Below are positions 11,990-18,406 of a stretch of 18,408 bases of DNA, piece after piece (position 1 is the first letter of the stretch; every line of letters starts with the position of its first letter). The translations under genes and the position numbers were made by a program. The notes below the pieces were generated by a model. The model worked only from the letters and a program-made list of their open reading frames with translations, was not told the DNA's origin and made no database searches. Source of the DNA: CAZNVB01 sp964576265 (GTDB lineage Bacteria > Acidobacteriota > Aminicenantia > Aminicenantales > UBA8522); NCBI GenBank assembly GCA_964576265.1, contig CAZNVB010000067.1, forward strand, positions 1 through 18,408, read 5' to 3'.

Positions 11990-12829
11990 ATGGGAAAGGA
12001 TTTGTCGCCCGCTAAATTGATTCCTGTTTTTTTGGGTATCCTTTTATGCGGGGCCTCCTTGGAAAGGGCTGAGCCTTGTTATAGGGAGTCTCTTTCCAGT
12101 CGAGCAGAACAGCCCATCCGTTTCACCATTCTTTACGATCATTATCTCTGTAAGGAAGGGACCAAGACGGATTGGGGGTTCTCCTGCCTGATTGAGGGCA
12201 CAGAAAAGACGATCTTATTTGACACCGGAACCGATCCCCGCATTCTGATGCATAAGGTCAAAGTCCTGAATGTCGACCTGAATAGGGTGAACCAGATTGT
12301 CCTCAGCCATATTCATCAAGATCACACCGGGGGGTTACCGGCCGTACTGGAGCGGAATCCGAACGTCACGGTCTTTTTCCCCGTTTCCTTTCCGGCGGAA
12401 TTCCGGCGCCGCGTGGAGAACCTGAAGGCCAAGGCTCAAACCGTCGACAAACCGTTGGAAATATGCAAGGGTGTTTTTCTCACCGGCGAGATGGGGGATG
12501 AGATCAAGGAGCAATCCCTGGTCATTGATTCGTCCAAAGGGCTGATCGTCGTCACCGGTTGCTCGCATCAGGGCATCGTCAATATCCTCAGGCGGGCAAA
12601 GGTCATTCTGGACAAGCCCATCTACCTCGTCTTCGGCGGGTTTCACCTGGGCCAGAAGTCGGAGGCCGAAAGGCAGGAGATCATCTCCGCATTCAAGGAA
12701 CTGAAGGTGGAGAAATGCGGGGCGACCCACTGCACCGGTGACGGGCCCATCGCCATGTTCAAGAACGTCTTCGGCGAGAATTATGTGCCTATGGGGACGG
12801 GGAGGATCATCGAGGTCCCCGGCCTCTAG
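11990..12829 (+). CDS. Metallo-beta-lactamase-fold hydrolase with N-terminal signal-like segment
   Basis: 279-residue MBL-fold protein of the COG1237 type (relatives of the methanogen dihydropterin-phosphate synthase group). The first metal motif is SHIHQDHTGG (H107, H109, D111, H112). Further ligands are expected in VVTGCSHQGIVN and FGGFHLG, with GATHCTGDGP near the end. TILFDTGTDPRIL gives the usual strand and Asp before the metal motif. Unlike most relatives it has a hydrophobic start, LIPVFLGILLCGASLERAEP (about 10-29), that looks like a Sec signal peptide; the ILLC is not a good lipobox. It may therefore act in the periplasm, though a mispredicted start is possible. The ATG at 11990 follows GAAAGAGG. 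The substrate is not identifiable from sequence. Confidence 0.88.
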   Translation: MGKDLSPAKLIPVFLGILLCGASLERAEPCYRESLSSRAEQPIRFTILYDHYLCKEGTKTDWGFSCLIEGTEKTILFDTGTDPRILMHKVKVLNVDLNRVNQIVLSHIHQDHTGGLPAVLERNPNVTVFFPVSFPAEFRRRVENLKAKAQTVDKPLEICKGVFLTGEMGDEIKEQSLVIDSSKGLIVVTGCSHQGIVNILRRAKVILDKPIYLVFGGFHLGQKSEAERQEIISAFKELKVEKCGATHCTGDGPIAMFKNVFGENYVPMGTGRIIEVPGL

Positions 12830-12894
12830 GCTCGTTGGTTCGCCCGGCCACTGCCGAGTGCTCGATCGGTCCGATGCCCGGGGCGACGCCCAAA

Positions 12895-13237
12895 ATGAAC
12901 AGAGAAATCGTCGGCCATTTCGATCAGACTTGGCAGGAGCATGACCAATGGTATGACGAGCATCAGGTTTCTAAGAGAGGCAGCGAGAACTCTCAAGAAA
13001 CACGGAGCGTTGATTCTGGGTTTCATTGATAAGGATAGCGAGTGGGGACGATATTATGCCGCACGCCCATCCTATCGAGTGCATTTCCATCCGCCTTCTT
13101 CGAAAAAAATTTTGAATATTCTAAAGAAAATTGGGATGGAGTTTCAGGAGGCTTTCCAGACTCTGTATCAACCTCCGCCGGACATCAGCTTCCAAGAGGA
13201 GCCGAGGGAAATGCTTTTGCCTTCACGGGTAATGTGA
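12895..13237 (+). pseudogene. Remnant of a SAM-dependent methyltransferase, core deleted and out of frame
   Basis: From ATG 12895 the peptide MNREIVGHFDQTWQEHDQWY looks like the start of a class I methyltransferase (xxREIVxHFDxTAxEYDxWFDEH type). At about 12964-12968 the sequence jumps to another frame that encodes the family's end: FLREAARTLKKHGALILGFI, then DKDSEWGRYYAARPSY and NILKKIGMEFQEAFQTL, stopping at 13235-13237. The SAM-binding middle (LExGxGTGRF and neighbours) is missing, so an internal deletion of a few hundred bases that is not a multiple of three best explains it. A functional product is very unlikely. A sequencing or assembly error would not by itself explain the missing core. 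Confidence 0.68.
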
Positions 13238-13434
13238 AGGAGGATTTGCTGAGCATTACGGCGGTGCACCCCATGAAAGATCACGCTGTTCGCGCCTTTT
13301 TAAAAAAGGCGAACGCTGAGTGGAACGTTATTGAGAACTTGATCAAGGGGAAAAAATTGGTTGAGATCGCAACCGGAAACAAGGTATTTTATCTAAGAGA
13401 ATTGGCCAATATCAGAAAAGTTCCCGGACTCTGA
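13201..13434 (+). pseudogene. Detached C-terminal tail, probably of a radical-SAM-type protein
   Basis: In a frame different from the methyltransferase remnant, 13201-13434 encodes a well-formed tail: EGNAFAFTGNVKEDLLSITA, then VHPMKDHAVRAFLKKANAEW and NVIENLIKGKKLVEIATGNK, ending VFYLRELANIRKVPGL. The EDLLxITAVHPMxxxAVRxxLxxA and LIxxGKLVEVxxxGxxFYLR pattern reminds me of the C-terminal wing of radical SAM proteins that occur with NifX/Mrp gene sets; this is recall, not a search result. No upstream radical SAM core (CxxxCxxC) is present. A 66-residue version could start at GTG 13234, so a small expressed protein cannot be excluded, but the ribosome site is poor. Confidence 0.5.
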
Positions 13435-13473
13435 TCTGGTGACGATAATCAAACATCCCCGGGTTTTCGTCAG

Positions 13474-14220
13474 ATGAACGCAGTCCTAGCAGGGAGTTTG
13501 GCCAGCCTGCTGGCCGGCCTGGCGACGGGCCTGGGTGGAGCGCTTGTCTTTTTTGTCAGGCGAGTCTCCGACAAGTTCCTTGATGCTTCGCTCGGTTTTG
13601 CCGCGGGGGTCATGCTGGCGGCGAGCGCCTTCAGTTTGATCGTTCCCGCCATAGAGATTGGCGGGATCTGGAAGACCGTTTTGGGCATCGTCATGGGAAC
13701 ACTTTTCCTTGTTTATGCCGAACGATTCACCCCGCATTTCCATCGGATCGCCGGAGCCAAAGGGCCCTCGACGCACTTAAGCAGACTGTGGTTGTTCGTT
13801 CTGGCCATCACTCTTCATAATTTTCCCGAGGGACTCGCGGTCGGAGTGGGCTTCGGCGAAGGAGACCTCAACACAGGAGCCGTATTGGCCATCGGCATCG
13901 GGCTTCAAAACGTGCCCGAAGGTCTGGCGGTAGCCCTGCCCTTGTTAAGAGAAAGCAACACCAAGTTGAAGGCTTTTCTGGTGGCCCTGCTGACGGGCTT
14001 GGTGGAGCCCGTGGGGGGATTCCTGGGGATTTCTGTTGTCTCCGCAGCGAAATTCCTGCTTCCCTACGGCCTGGCTTTTGCCGCGGGAGCGATGCTTTTC
14101 GTCATCAGCGAGGAGATCATCCCCGAGACCCATTCGCGGGGAAATGACCGGGAAGCGACGTTCGGAGTCATTCTCGGCTTTATCATCATGATGGTCCTTG
14201 ATAATCTCTTTAAGTCATGA
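13474..14220 (+). CDS. ZIP-family metal transporter (GufA/ZupT-like)
   Basis: 248-residue inner-membrane transporter of the ZIP family, importing Zn2+, Fe2+ or related divalent ions into the cytoplasm. About eight TM segments are visible. TM4 holds the metal motif HNFPEGLAVG (H115, N116, P118, E119) and TM5 holds QNVPEGLAVALPL (Q145, N146, E149), the Q/N pair being typical of the GufA branch. A His-containing loop FTPHFHRIAG (85-94) precedes TM4, and the late SEEIIPETHSRGND segment matches the family. The ATG at 13474 has no good Shine-Dalgarno. It is flanked by decayed genes on both sides yet is itself intact, which suggests selection. Which metal is carried, and whether Fur controls it, cannot be told; no Fur or Zur box was seen. 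Confidence 0.92.
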   Translation: MNAVLAGSLASLLAGLATGLGGALVFFVRRVSDKFLDASLGFAAGVMLAASAFSLIVPAIEIGGIWKTVLGIVMGTLFLVYAERFTPHFHRIAGAKGPSTHLSRLWLFVLAITLHNFPEGLAVGVGFGEGDLNTGAVLAIGIGLQNVPEGLAVALPLLRESNTKLKAFLVALLTGLVEPVGGFLGISVVSAAKFLLPYGLAFAAGAMLFVISEEIIPETHSRGNDREATFGVILGFIIMMVLDNLFKS

Positions 14221-14251
14221 TGTTGGACTCGGTGGAGATTGAGGAGGATGG

Positions 14252-14497
14252 ATGGACGATCCGACGATCCAATATAAAAACTCCAAGTTTGTCAGCCAGA
14301 AGATTGAACTCGACGGGAAATCCTTCAGCCATTGTCAATTTGAGGACTGTTTGATCGTCCTGGAGAGAGGAGAAACAGACGTTTCGGGATGTGTCTTCAA
14401 GAACTGCCAATTGATGTTGAGGGGAAATGCCTATACCGTGGCGAAGATCATCAAGCTTTTCACGCGGGACAGTCCCTTGCGCGTTCTAGATGTGTAA
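14252..14497 (+). CDS. Small hypothetical protein with pentapeptide-like Cys/Phe strands
   Basis: 81-residue protein I cannot assign to a known function. It contains short beta-helix-like turns, FSHCQFEDCLIVL (25-37) and VSGCVFKNCQLML (44-56), with cysteines C28, C33, C47 and C52 spaced as in degenerate pentapeptide repeats. It then has a basic helix, YTVAKIIKLFTRDSPLR. The ATG at 14252 follows AGGAGG at 14242-14247 closely (4 nt), a strong but tight ribosome site. It starts 31 bp after the ZIP gene and could be cotranscribed. The composition suggests a structural or binding role rather than an enzyme. Confidence 0.62.
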   Translation: MDDPTIQYKNSKFVSQKIELDGKSFSHCQFEDCLIVLERGETDVSGCVFKNCQLMLRGNAYTVAKIIKLFTRDSPLRVLDV

Positions 14498-14602
14498 CCG
14501 CCCTGAAATTCTAAAAAAGCCAGGCTCGGAGCTTCGCACCTTCGCCCAATTTGTCCGCGGCAGCTTTTTATCGGCAAGGGGAAATCAAAAACGAGCGCGA
14601 GT

Positions 14603-14899
14603 CCGATTTTTGCGCCTTCCAATGCTACGATTATGCTTGATCGGGGGATATTCAGAATTGTCCGACACTCCCTCTATCTTGGAGCCGCTCTTTGGTCGGT
14701 TGCTTTGATATTCGTCTTCCAGACGATTTTTTCACTGATTTGAGGAGGCCTAGCGATCTGTTGTTTTTGGATGGCGTCTAAAAAAGAAGATGAATTCAAC
14801 ACCAGGAAATTCGGAGTTAAATATAAGGAATATATCAAAAACGTTCCGATGGGGAACGCCTTTAAAGGATTAAGAAAATCAAAGGGATCGGACGATTGA
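14603..14899 (+). pseudogene. Isoprenylcysteine-methyltransferase-like (ICMT) fragment with an in-frame TGA
   Basis: Read from 14603, one frame gives PIFAPSNATIMLDRGIFRIV, then RHSLYLGAALWSVALIFVFQ and TIFSLI, a TGA at 14741-14743, then GGLAICCFWMASKKEDEFNT, RKFGVKYKEYIKNVPMGNAF and KGLRKSKGSDD. This is the C-terminal half of an ICMT/PEMT-type membrane methyltransferase: GIxRxVRHPLYLG with the SAM-binding RHP (here RHS), a TM helix, then EDEFxxxKFGxxYxxYxxxVP. The N-terminal membrane helices are missing and the upstream frame (14498-14602) shows no clear homology. A broken gene is the likeliest reading. The piece after the stop could start at ATG 14771 (42 residues), but would hold no functional domain. 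Confidence 0.65.
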
Positions 14900-14946
14900 G
14901 TAACGCCGATGTTTTCGGCTTTCATTGCCGCCGGGTTTCGGCTGGG

Positions 14947-14975
14947 TTTATATGGATTAAAGAAGAAGGTATAAT
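14947..14975 (+). promoter_or_regulatory. Promoter of the EncFtn-like ferritin operon
   Basis: A perfect -10 TATAAT (14970-14975) lies 17 bp after a moderate -35 TTTATA (14947-14952), 36 bp before the ferritin-like start codon. It sits in an AT-richer patch directly after the ICMT remnant. No Fur-type box overlaps it. Confidence 0.62.
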
Positions 14976-15011
14976 AGAATGCCTCTGAAACCAACTCGAC
15001 GAGGAGGAAAT

Positions 15012-15299
15012 ATGTTATCTCAAATGCCGATCGACCTGGCGAAAGTCAAGAAAGAGGACCGGGACCGCGAAATCCTGCGGGCGGGGATGATCGCCGAGCT
15101 GGATGCGATCAACTTCTACGAGCAGATGGCCGCCCTGACGGAGAACGAGAATATCCGCAAGGTCCTTCTCGACATCGCCAAAGAGGAAAAGACGCACCTG
15201 GGCGAATTCCAGGCGCTTCTGTTAATGGAGGACGAGGAGCAGAAGGAAGAGCTGAAAGAAGGCGAGGAAGAGGTCGAAGAACTCCTCGAAAAAAAATGA
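15012..15299 (+). CDS. Encapsulated-ferritin-like (EncFtn) iron-storage protein
   Basis: 95-residue two-helix ferritin-like protein. Helix 1 holds AGMIAELDAINFYEQMAAL with E29 and Y36; helix 2 holds VLLDIAKEEKTHLGEFQALL with E59 and H62. This E...ExxH set corresponds to the E32/E62/H65 ferroxidase site that EncFtn forms only after dimerisation, so the protein would oxidise Fe2+. The tail is Glu/Lys-rich (DEEQKEELKEGEEEVEELLE, 74-93). Relatives are normally cargo of, or fused to, encapsulin shells, but no encapsulin gene is in this window and the C-terminus shows no obvious targeting peptide. The ATG at 15012 is chosen because GAGGAGG at 15001-15007 precedes it; the ATG at 14979 would place that site inside the gene. 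The stop overlaps the racemase start (ATGA). Confidence 0.88.
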   Translation: MLSQMPIDLAKVKKEDRDREILRAGMIAELDAINFYEQMAALTENENIRKVLLDIAKEEKTHLGEFQALLLMEDEEQKEELKEGEEEVEELLEKK

Positions 15300-15991
15300 A
15301 GACCATCGGCTTGATCGGCGGGATGAGCTGGGAATCGTCTCTCGAATATTACCGAATCATCAATCAACGGGCAAAAGCCAGGCTGGGCGGATTTCATTCG
15401 GCCCAAAGCGTCATGTATTCCGTGGATTTTGCCGAGATTGAAACTCTGCAGCATCAGGGGAAATGGACCGAGACGGCTCAGATCTTGTGCCGGGCCGCCA
15501 GAAGCCTTGAAGCGGCCGGGGCCGATTTCATCGTTCTCTGCACCAACACCATGCATAAAGTCGCCCCCGAAATCGAGGCGGCGGTCCACCTTCCGCTTCT
15601 TCATATCGCCGACGCTACAGCGCGAGTCATCATCGCCCGCGGCTTGAAGACGATCGGATTGCTCGGTACCCGCTTCACCATGGAGGAGGATTTCTACAAA
15701 GGTCGGCTGACGGAGAAGCACGGCCTGAGCGTCCTCGTTCCGGAACCTGCGGACCGCGAGACGATTCACCGAGTGATCTATCATGAGCTGGTGGACGGGC
15801 GGATCGAATTCGCCTCGCGGCGGCAGTTCGTCACGGTCATCGAACGTCTGGCGGAGGAGGGCGCCGAGGGGGTCATCCTGGGGTGCACGGAAATCGGCCT
15901 CCTGGTCAAACAAGCGGACAGCCCGGTCCCGTTATTTGACACGACAAGGATTCACGCCGAAGCCGCTGTCGATTTCGCCCTGGAATCCTGA
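15296..15991 (+). CDS. Aspartate/glutamate racemase family protein
   Basis: 231-residue cofactor-independent amino-acid racemase of the Asp/Glu/hydantoin racemase superfamily, YgeA/aspartate-racemase-like. It opens MKTIGLIGGMSWESSLEYY, the standard start of this branch. The two catalytic cysteines are C82 in LCTNTMHK and C197 in GCTEIGLLV, with E199 beside the second. TIGLLGTRFTMEEDFYKGRL (119-138) is also typical. It should interconvert L- and D-forms of Asp or a related amino acid in the cytoplasm. Its ATG overlaps the ferritin-like stop by ATGA, an unusual pairing with no obvious metabolic logic. It converges with the minus-strand Fe-S gene, 59 bp away. Confidence 0.93.
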   Translation: MKTIGLIGGMSWESSLEYYRIINQRAKARLGGFHSAQSVMYSVDFAEIETLQHQGKWTETAQILCRAARSLEAAGADFIVLCTNTMHKVAPEIEAAVHLPLLHIADATARVIIARGLKTIGLLGTRFTMEEDFYKGRLTEKHGLSVLVPEPADRETIHRVIYHELVDGRIEFASRRQFVTVIERLAEEGAEGVILGCTEIGLLVKQADSPVPLFDTTRIHAEAAVDFALES

Positions 15992-16029
15992 CCAGCGGCG
16001 GGGACGCACTGCAGGTTCCGGCGGCGTAC

Positions 16030-16046
16030 CGATCGCCGAGCGATCG
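16030..16046. terminator. Hairpin between convergent genes (possible bidirectional terminator)
   Basis: CGATCG (16030-16035) and CGATCG (16041-16046) form a 6-bp stem with a CCGAG loop, located in the 59-bp gap between the racemase and the minus-strand Fe-S gene. Neither side has a T-run, so termination would be weak. The location is the main support. Confidence 0.4.
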
Positions 16047-16050
16047 AGAA

Positions 16051-17421
16051 TCAGATTGCCGGCAAAGCCGAATTTGTTTTCATCGGCTCGATGACCAGAG
16101 CATCGGCTACGATCTCGCAGACGCTCTTGATCTCGACTCCCAGCTTATAGTGTTTATTGAGCTCCATAAGCTGATCGATGCAGTTGTGGCAGGGAGTGAC
16201 CACGACGGCGGCTCCCGTTTTCTGGATTTGATCGGCTTTGATTTTCCCCGCTTCGATCCTCCGTTTGGCGAAGTTCGTCATGGCCAATTGACCACCCCCT
16301 CCGCCGCAACAATAATTTTTCTCCCCGTGGGGAGTCATTTCGATGAAATTCCGGACCGCATGCTTGAGGATATATCGTTGCTCCCCGATGATGCCCCCGA
16401 GCCGAACCAAATTGCAGGGGTCGTGGAGGGTGTGGATTTTCATATTTCTTGAGGAATCGAGCCGGAGACGACCATCACGGATATATTCCGCGACCACCTG
16501 AAGAATGCTGCGGACTTTGACCCCGGATTTTTTTCCCAGCCATTCCGGGGCTTGCCAGCGGTTGGAATTGAAGCCGTGACCGCACTCGGCCAGGACGAGC
16601 TCCGAGCAGCCCAGTTTCTTTGCGGCCTGGAGGAGCCGGCCTGACATGATCCCCGCAGCTTCGTCGTCTCCATTATAAAGGCCGTAGTTGGTGACGTCGA
16701 AATTGGTGCTGGAAAACGTCCAGTCTTCGCCGGCGGCATGGAAAATCTTGCCGACGGCGGAAATCGACAGAGGAAAAAACATCGCTTCTCGAGGATTGAT
16801 GGCGTAAAGGATCCGCGCTCCTTCGCGGTCGACAGGCAGGCGAACTCGGCCATCCCCGACTTCATTTCGCAGCTCTTCTTCCAGCCAGGCGACCGTTTCC
16901 AGCCAGTTTTCCTTAGAAATTCCCATGTTGTTTCCGGTTCGGATGGCCGTGTCAACCGTCGACTGAAGCCCAGGAGGAACAAGTCCGACGGCGGCCAGGG
17001 CAGAACGGGCGGCACGGATCAACGAGAAAATATTGATGCCCATGGTGCAGCTCAAGGAACAGCGGCCGCAGAGGGTGCAGCGCCCGAAAAGCGAATCCAC
17101 CCATTCCCCGACCGTTTCTCGGCTCAGCTCCCGGGCCCCGACGAGTTGAGGCAGCGTTCTGCCTAAAAGGGTGTAGCGTTTTTTAAAAATTTTGTTGACC
17201 AGGTCGAGCTTTGCCGCCGGCGCGGCTTCCGGCTCGCCCGTCGCCAGATAGTAATGGCAGGAATCGGCGCACAGGCCGCAGTGGACGCAGGAGTTCAGAT
17301 AGGCCACGGCATCGGCATCGAGTTTTTCCCGGAAAACTTTGAAGATTTTCTGCCGATCTTTTTCGCTGAGGCCGCGGATCCTTTCAAAGAGGGGATCGGA
17401 AGAATTCGGCGGCATCGTCAT
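16051..17421 (-). CDS. Dicluster Fe-S protein with CCG domain (HdrD/DsrK/TmcB-like)
   Basis: 456-residue iron-sulfur protein of the HdrD/GlpC group, the cytoplasmic electron-transfer subunit of membrane complexes such as DsrMK, Tmc or HdrDE. Two [4Fe-4S] sites are visible: C45/C48/C51/C55 (NSCVHCGLCADSC) and C115/C118/C121/C125 (GRCTLCGRCSLSC). The C-terminal CCG domain has HDPCNLVRLGG, NYCCGGGGGQ and VVTPCHNCIDQL, i.e. the Cx(n)CCx(n)CxxC pattern that binds a noncubane or disulfide-active cluster in HdrB/D. An earlier CCG copy appears degenerate (LAECGHGFN), as in TmcB-like proteins. The ATG at 17421 follows a GAGG site and lies 9 bp after the cytochrome-like gene, in the same operon. Its electron partner is not known from sequence. 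Confidence 0.88.
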   Translation of the reverse strand: MTMPPNSSDPLFERIRGLSEKDRQKIFKVFREKLDADAVAYLNSCVHCGLCADSCHYYLATGEPEAAPAAKLDLVNKIFKKRYTLLGRTLPQLVGARELSRETVGEWVDSLFGRCTLCGRCSLSCTMGINIFSLIRAARSALAAVGLVPPGLQSTVDTAIRTGNNMGISKENWLETVAWLEEELRNEVGDGRVRLPVDREGARILYAINPREAMFFPLSISAVGKIFHAAGEDWTFSSTNFDVTNYGLYNGDDEAAGIMSGRLLQAAKKLGCSELVLAECGHGFNSNRWQAPEWLGKKSGVKVRSILQVVAEYIRDGRLRLDSSRNMKIHTLHDPCNLVRLGGIIGEQRYILKHAVRNFIEMTPHGEKNYCCGGGGGQLAMTNFAKRRIEAGKIKADQIQKTGAAVVVTPCHNCIDQLMELNKHYKLGVEIKSVCEIVADALVIEPMKTNSALPAI

Positions 17422-17430
17422 CGTCGATCC

Positions 17431-18060
17431 TCACGGTTTGGCCGGGCGTGTGCCGGGGAGAACGCCTCGCCTTCCAAAATAGGAACCGAACAGGAACCGG
17501 CTGTAAAAGAAGAAAAAACAATGACGGATTTTGCCCAGAGGCATCGAGAGGAAAGTGATGATCGCCACCGTGAGGAAAACGGGAATAACCGCCTCGATTC
17601 GGGAGGCGAGAAGGCCGGACAGAATGAAAAGATCGGCCAGAGAATTGGCGATAAAATCGTCGGGGCAGCTGAGGTGACGCATTTCTGGTTTGATCGCTCG
17701 TTTGGCCAGAAGTCCGACACCGGCCGAAAATCCGGCCGCTAACGCAACCTGAAGAAAAAAGAGCCAGGCTCTGGGCAGGTGAATCGTTGCGGCAAGGACA
17801 AGGGCCCAGAAGATGGCGGCGAAAATCCCCCCGTGGTAAAGGATGCCCGCGATATAAGTCGGCAGGTGTCTGGCCGCACTTTCTTTTTCCCAGGGCATCA
17901 TGCCCCGGCCGAAAGCGTAGGCCACGCCCTTCCAGCGATTTCCGTGCGCTTCGGAGTGGAGGCGGCGGCGGCCGAAATTGAGCGTCCGGAAAACCTGGAG
18001 GGTGAGTAAAAAAAGAGAGGCCAGAAGAGAAATGAAGACGCCGGTTCTCAAAATGGCCAT
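17431..18060 (-). CDS. Cytochrome b-like membrane subunit (NarI/DsrM/TmcC-type)
   Basis: 209-residue integral membrane protein with about five TM segments (roughly 5-25, 66-92, 98-118, 137-155, 157-173). The likely heme pocket is H65 and H76 in SAARHLPTYIAGILYHGG, spaced like NarI H56/H66 in TM2, plus H180 in PLGKIRHCFFFFYSRFLFGS after the last TM. NarI uses two late histidines (H187/H205); only one is seen here, so one heme b, or an altered second site, is plausible. Encoded 9 bp upstream of the CCG-domain Fe-S protein, it would pass electrons between the quinone pool and that subunit. The ATG at 18060 follows GAGGT at 8-nt spacing. The short length and C-terminal GRRGVLPGTRP fit the Tmc/Dsr-associated family. 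Confidence 0.85.
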   Translation of the reverse strand: MAILRTGVFISLLASLFLLTLQVFRTLNFGRRRLHSEAHGNRWKGVAYAFGRGMMPWEKESAARHLPTYIAGILYHGGIFAAIFWALVLAATIHLPRAWLFFLQVALAAGFSAGVGLLAKRAIKPEMRHLSCPDDFIANSLADLFILSGLLASRIEAVIPVFLTVAIITFLSMPLGKIRHCFFFFYSRFLFGSYFGRRGVLPGTRPAKP

Positions 18061-18094
18061 GATTTTGGACCTCAGAACGCCGGTGAAACATCGT

Positions 18095-18105
18095 AGTATA
18101 TCATA
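18095..18105 (-). promoter_or_regulatory. Possible -10 element for the minus-strand membrane operon
   Basis: On the minus strand the sequence TATGATATACT occurs about 35-45 bp before the cytochrome-like start codon and offers TATACT or TATGAT as a -10 box. No good -35 is present at the correct distance, so this is weak. The stretch 18106-18229 shows no gene. Confidence 0.35.
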
Positions 18106-18229
18106 TCGGAGGGAAAAATTGGGCCGGGTTGAAAGTCCTCCCTGTGAATCAGGTGGGCGACGATCTCCGTTCCCTCCGATGGAGTCGGTAAATCATGGTA
18201 GGCGGAGGCAGCGCCTGCCGCGCAAATTT

Positions 18230-18406
18230 TCAGTATTTATTTGCCCCGGGATCCTCTTCCGGAATCCAGCGGCCGATTTCGATTCCTAGGCCACCATGAT
18301 CGATAATTTTTCCTTTCCAGATGAACTTCTTGAAGAATAGCAAATCGATATAACCTCCCTCTCCAACCTTTTCCAGGCCGAACTTTGCCGCCACTCGATG
18401 TTGGGC
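18230..18406 (-). CDS. C-terminal end of an unidentified protein (cut by window edge)
   Basis: The minus strand is open from the right edge to a TGA at 18230-18232, giving 58 residues: AQHRVAAKFGLEKVGEGGYI, then DLLFFKKFIWKGKIIDHGGL and GIEIGRWIPEEDPGANKY. The other two minus frames stop early or have non-protein-like composition, and this one has balanced amino-acid use with alternating hydrophobic strands, so it looks like real coding sequence. I do not recognise the family. It is on the same strand as the downstream Fe-S/cytochrome pair but about 170 bp away, so probably a separate transcription unit. Confidence 0.6.
   Translation of the reverse strand, partial: AQHRVAAKFGLEKVGEGGYIDLLFFKKFIWKGKIIDHGGLGIEIGRWIPEEDPGANKY

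Noticed and set aside
14674..14994. Minus-strand frame of 106 codons in the gene-poor zone
   Set aside because: The plus strand here encodes recognisable ICMT motifs across a stop codon, which explains the region better.
15116..15913. 265-codon minus-strand open frame opposite the ferritin-like gene and racemase
   Set aside because: Both plus-strand genes show catalytic motifs; the antisense peptide has only Ser/Phe-rich runs created by Glu/Lys codons of the other strand.
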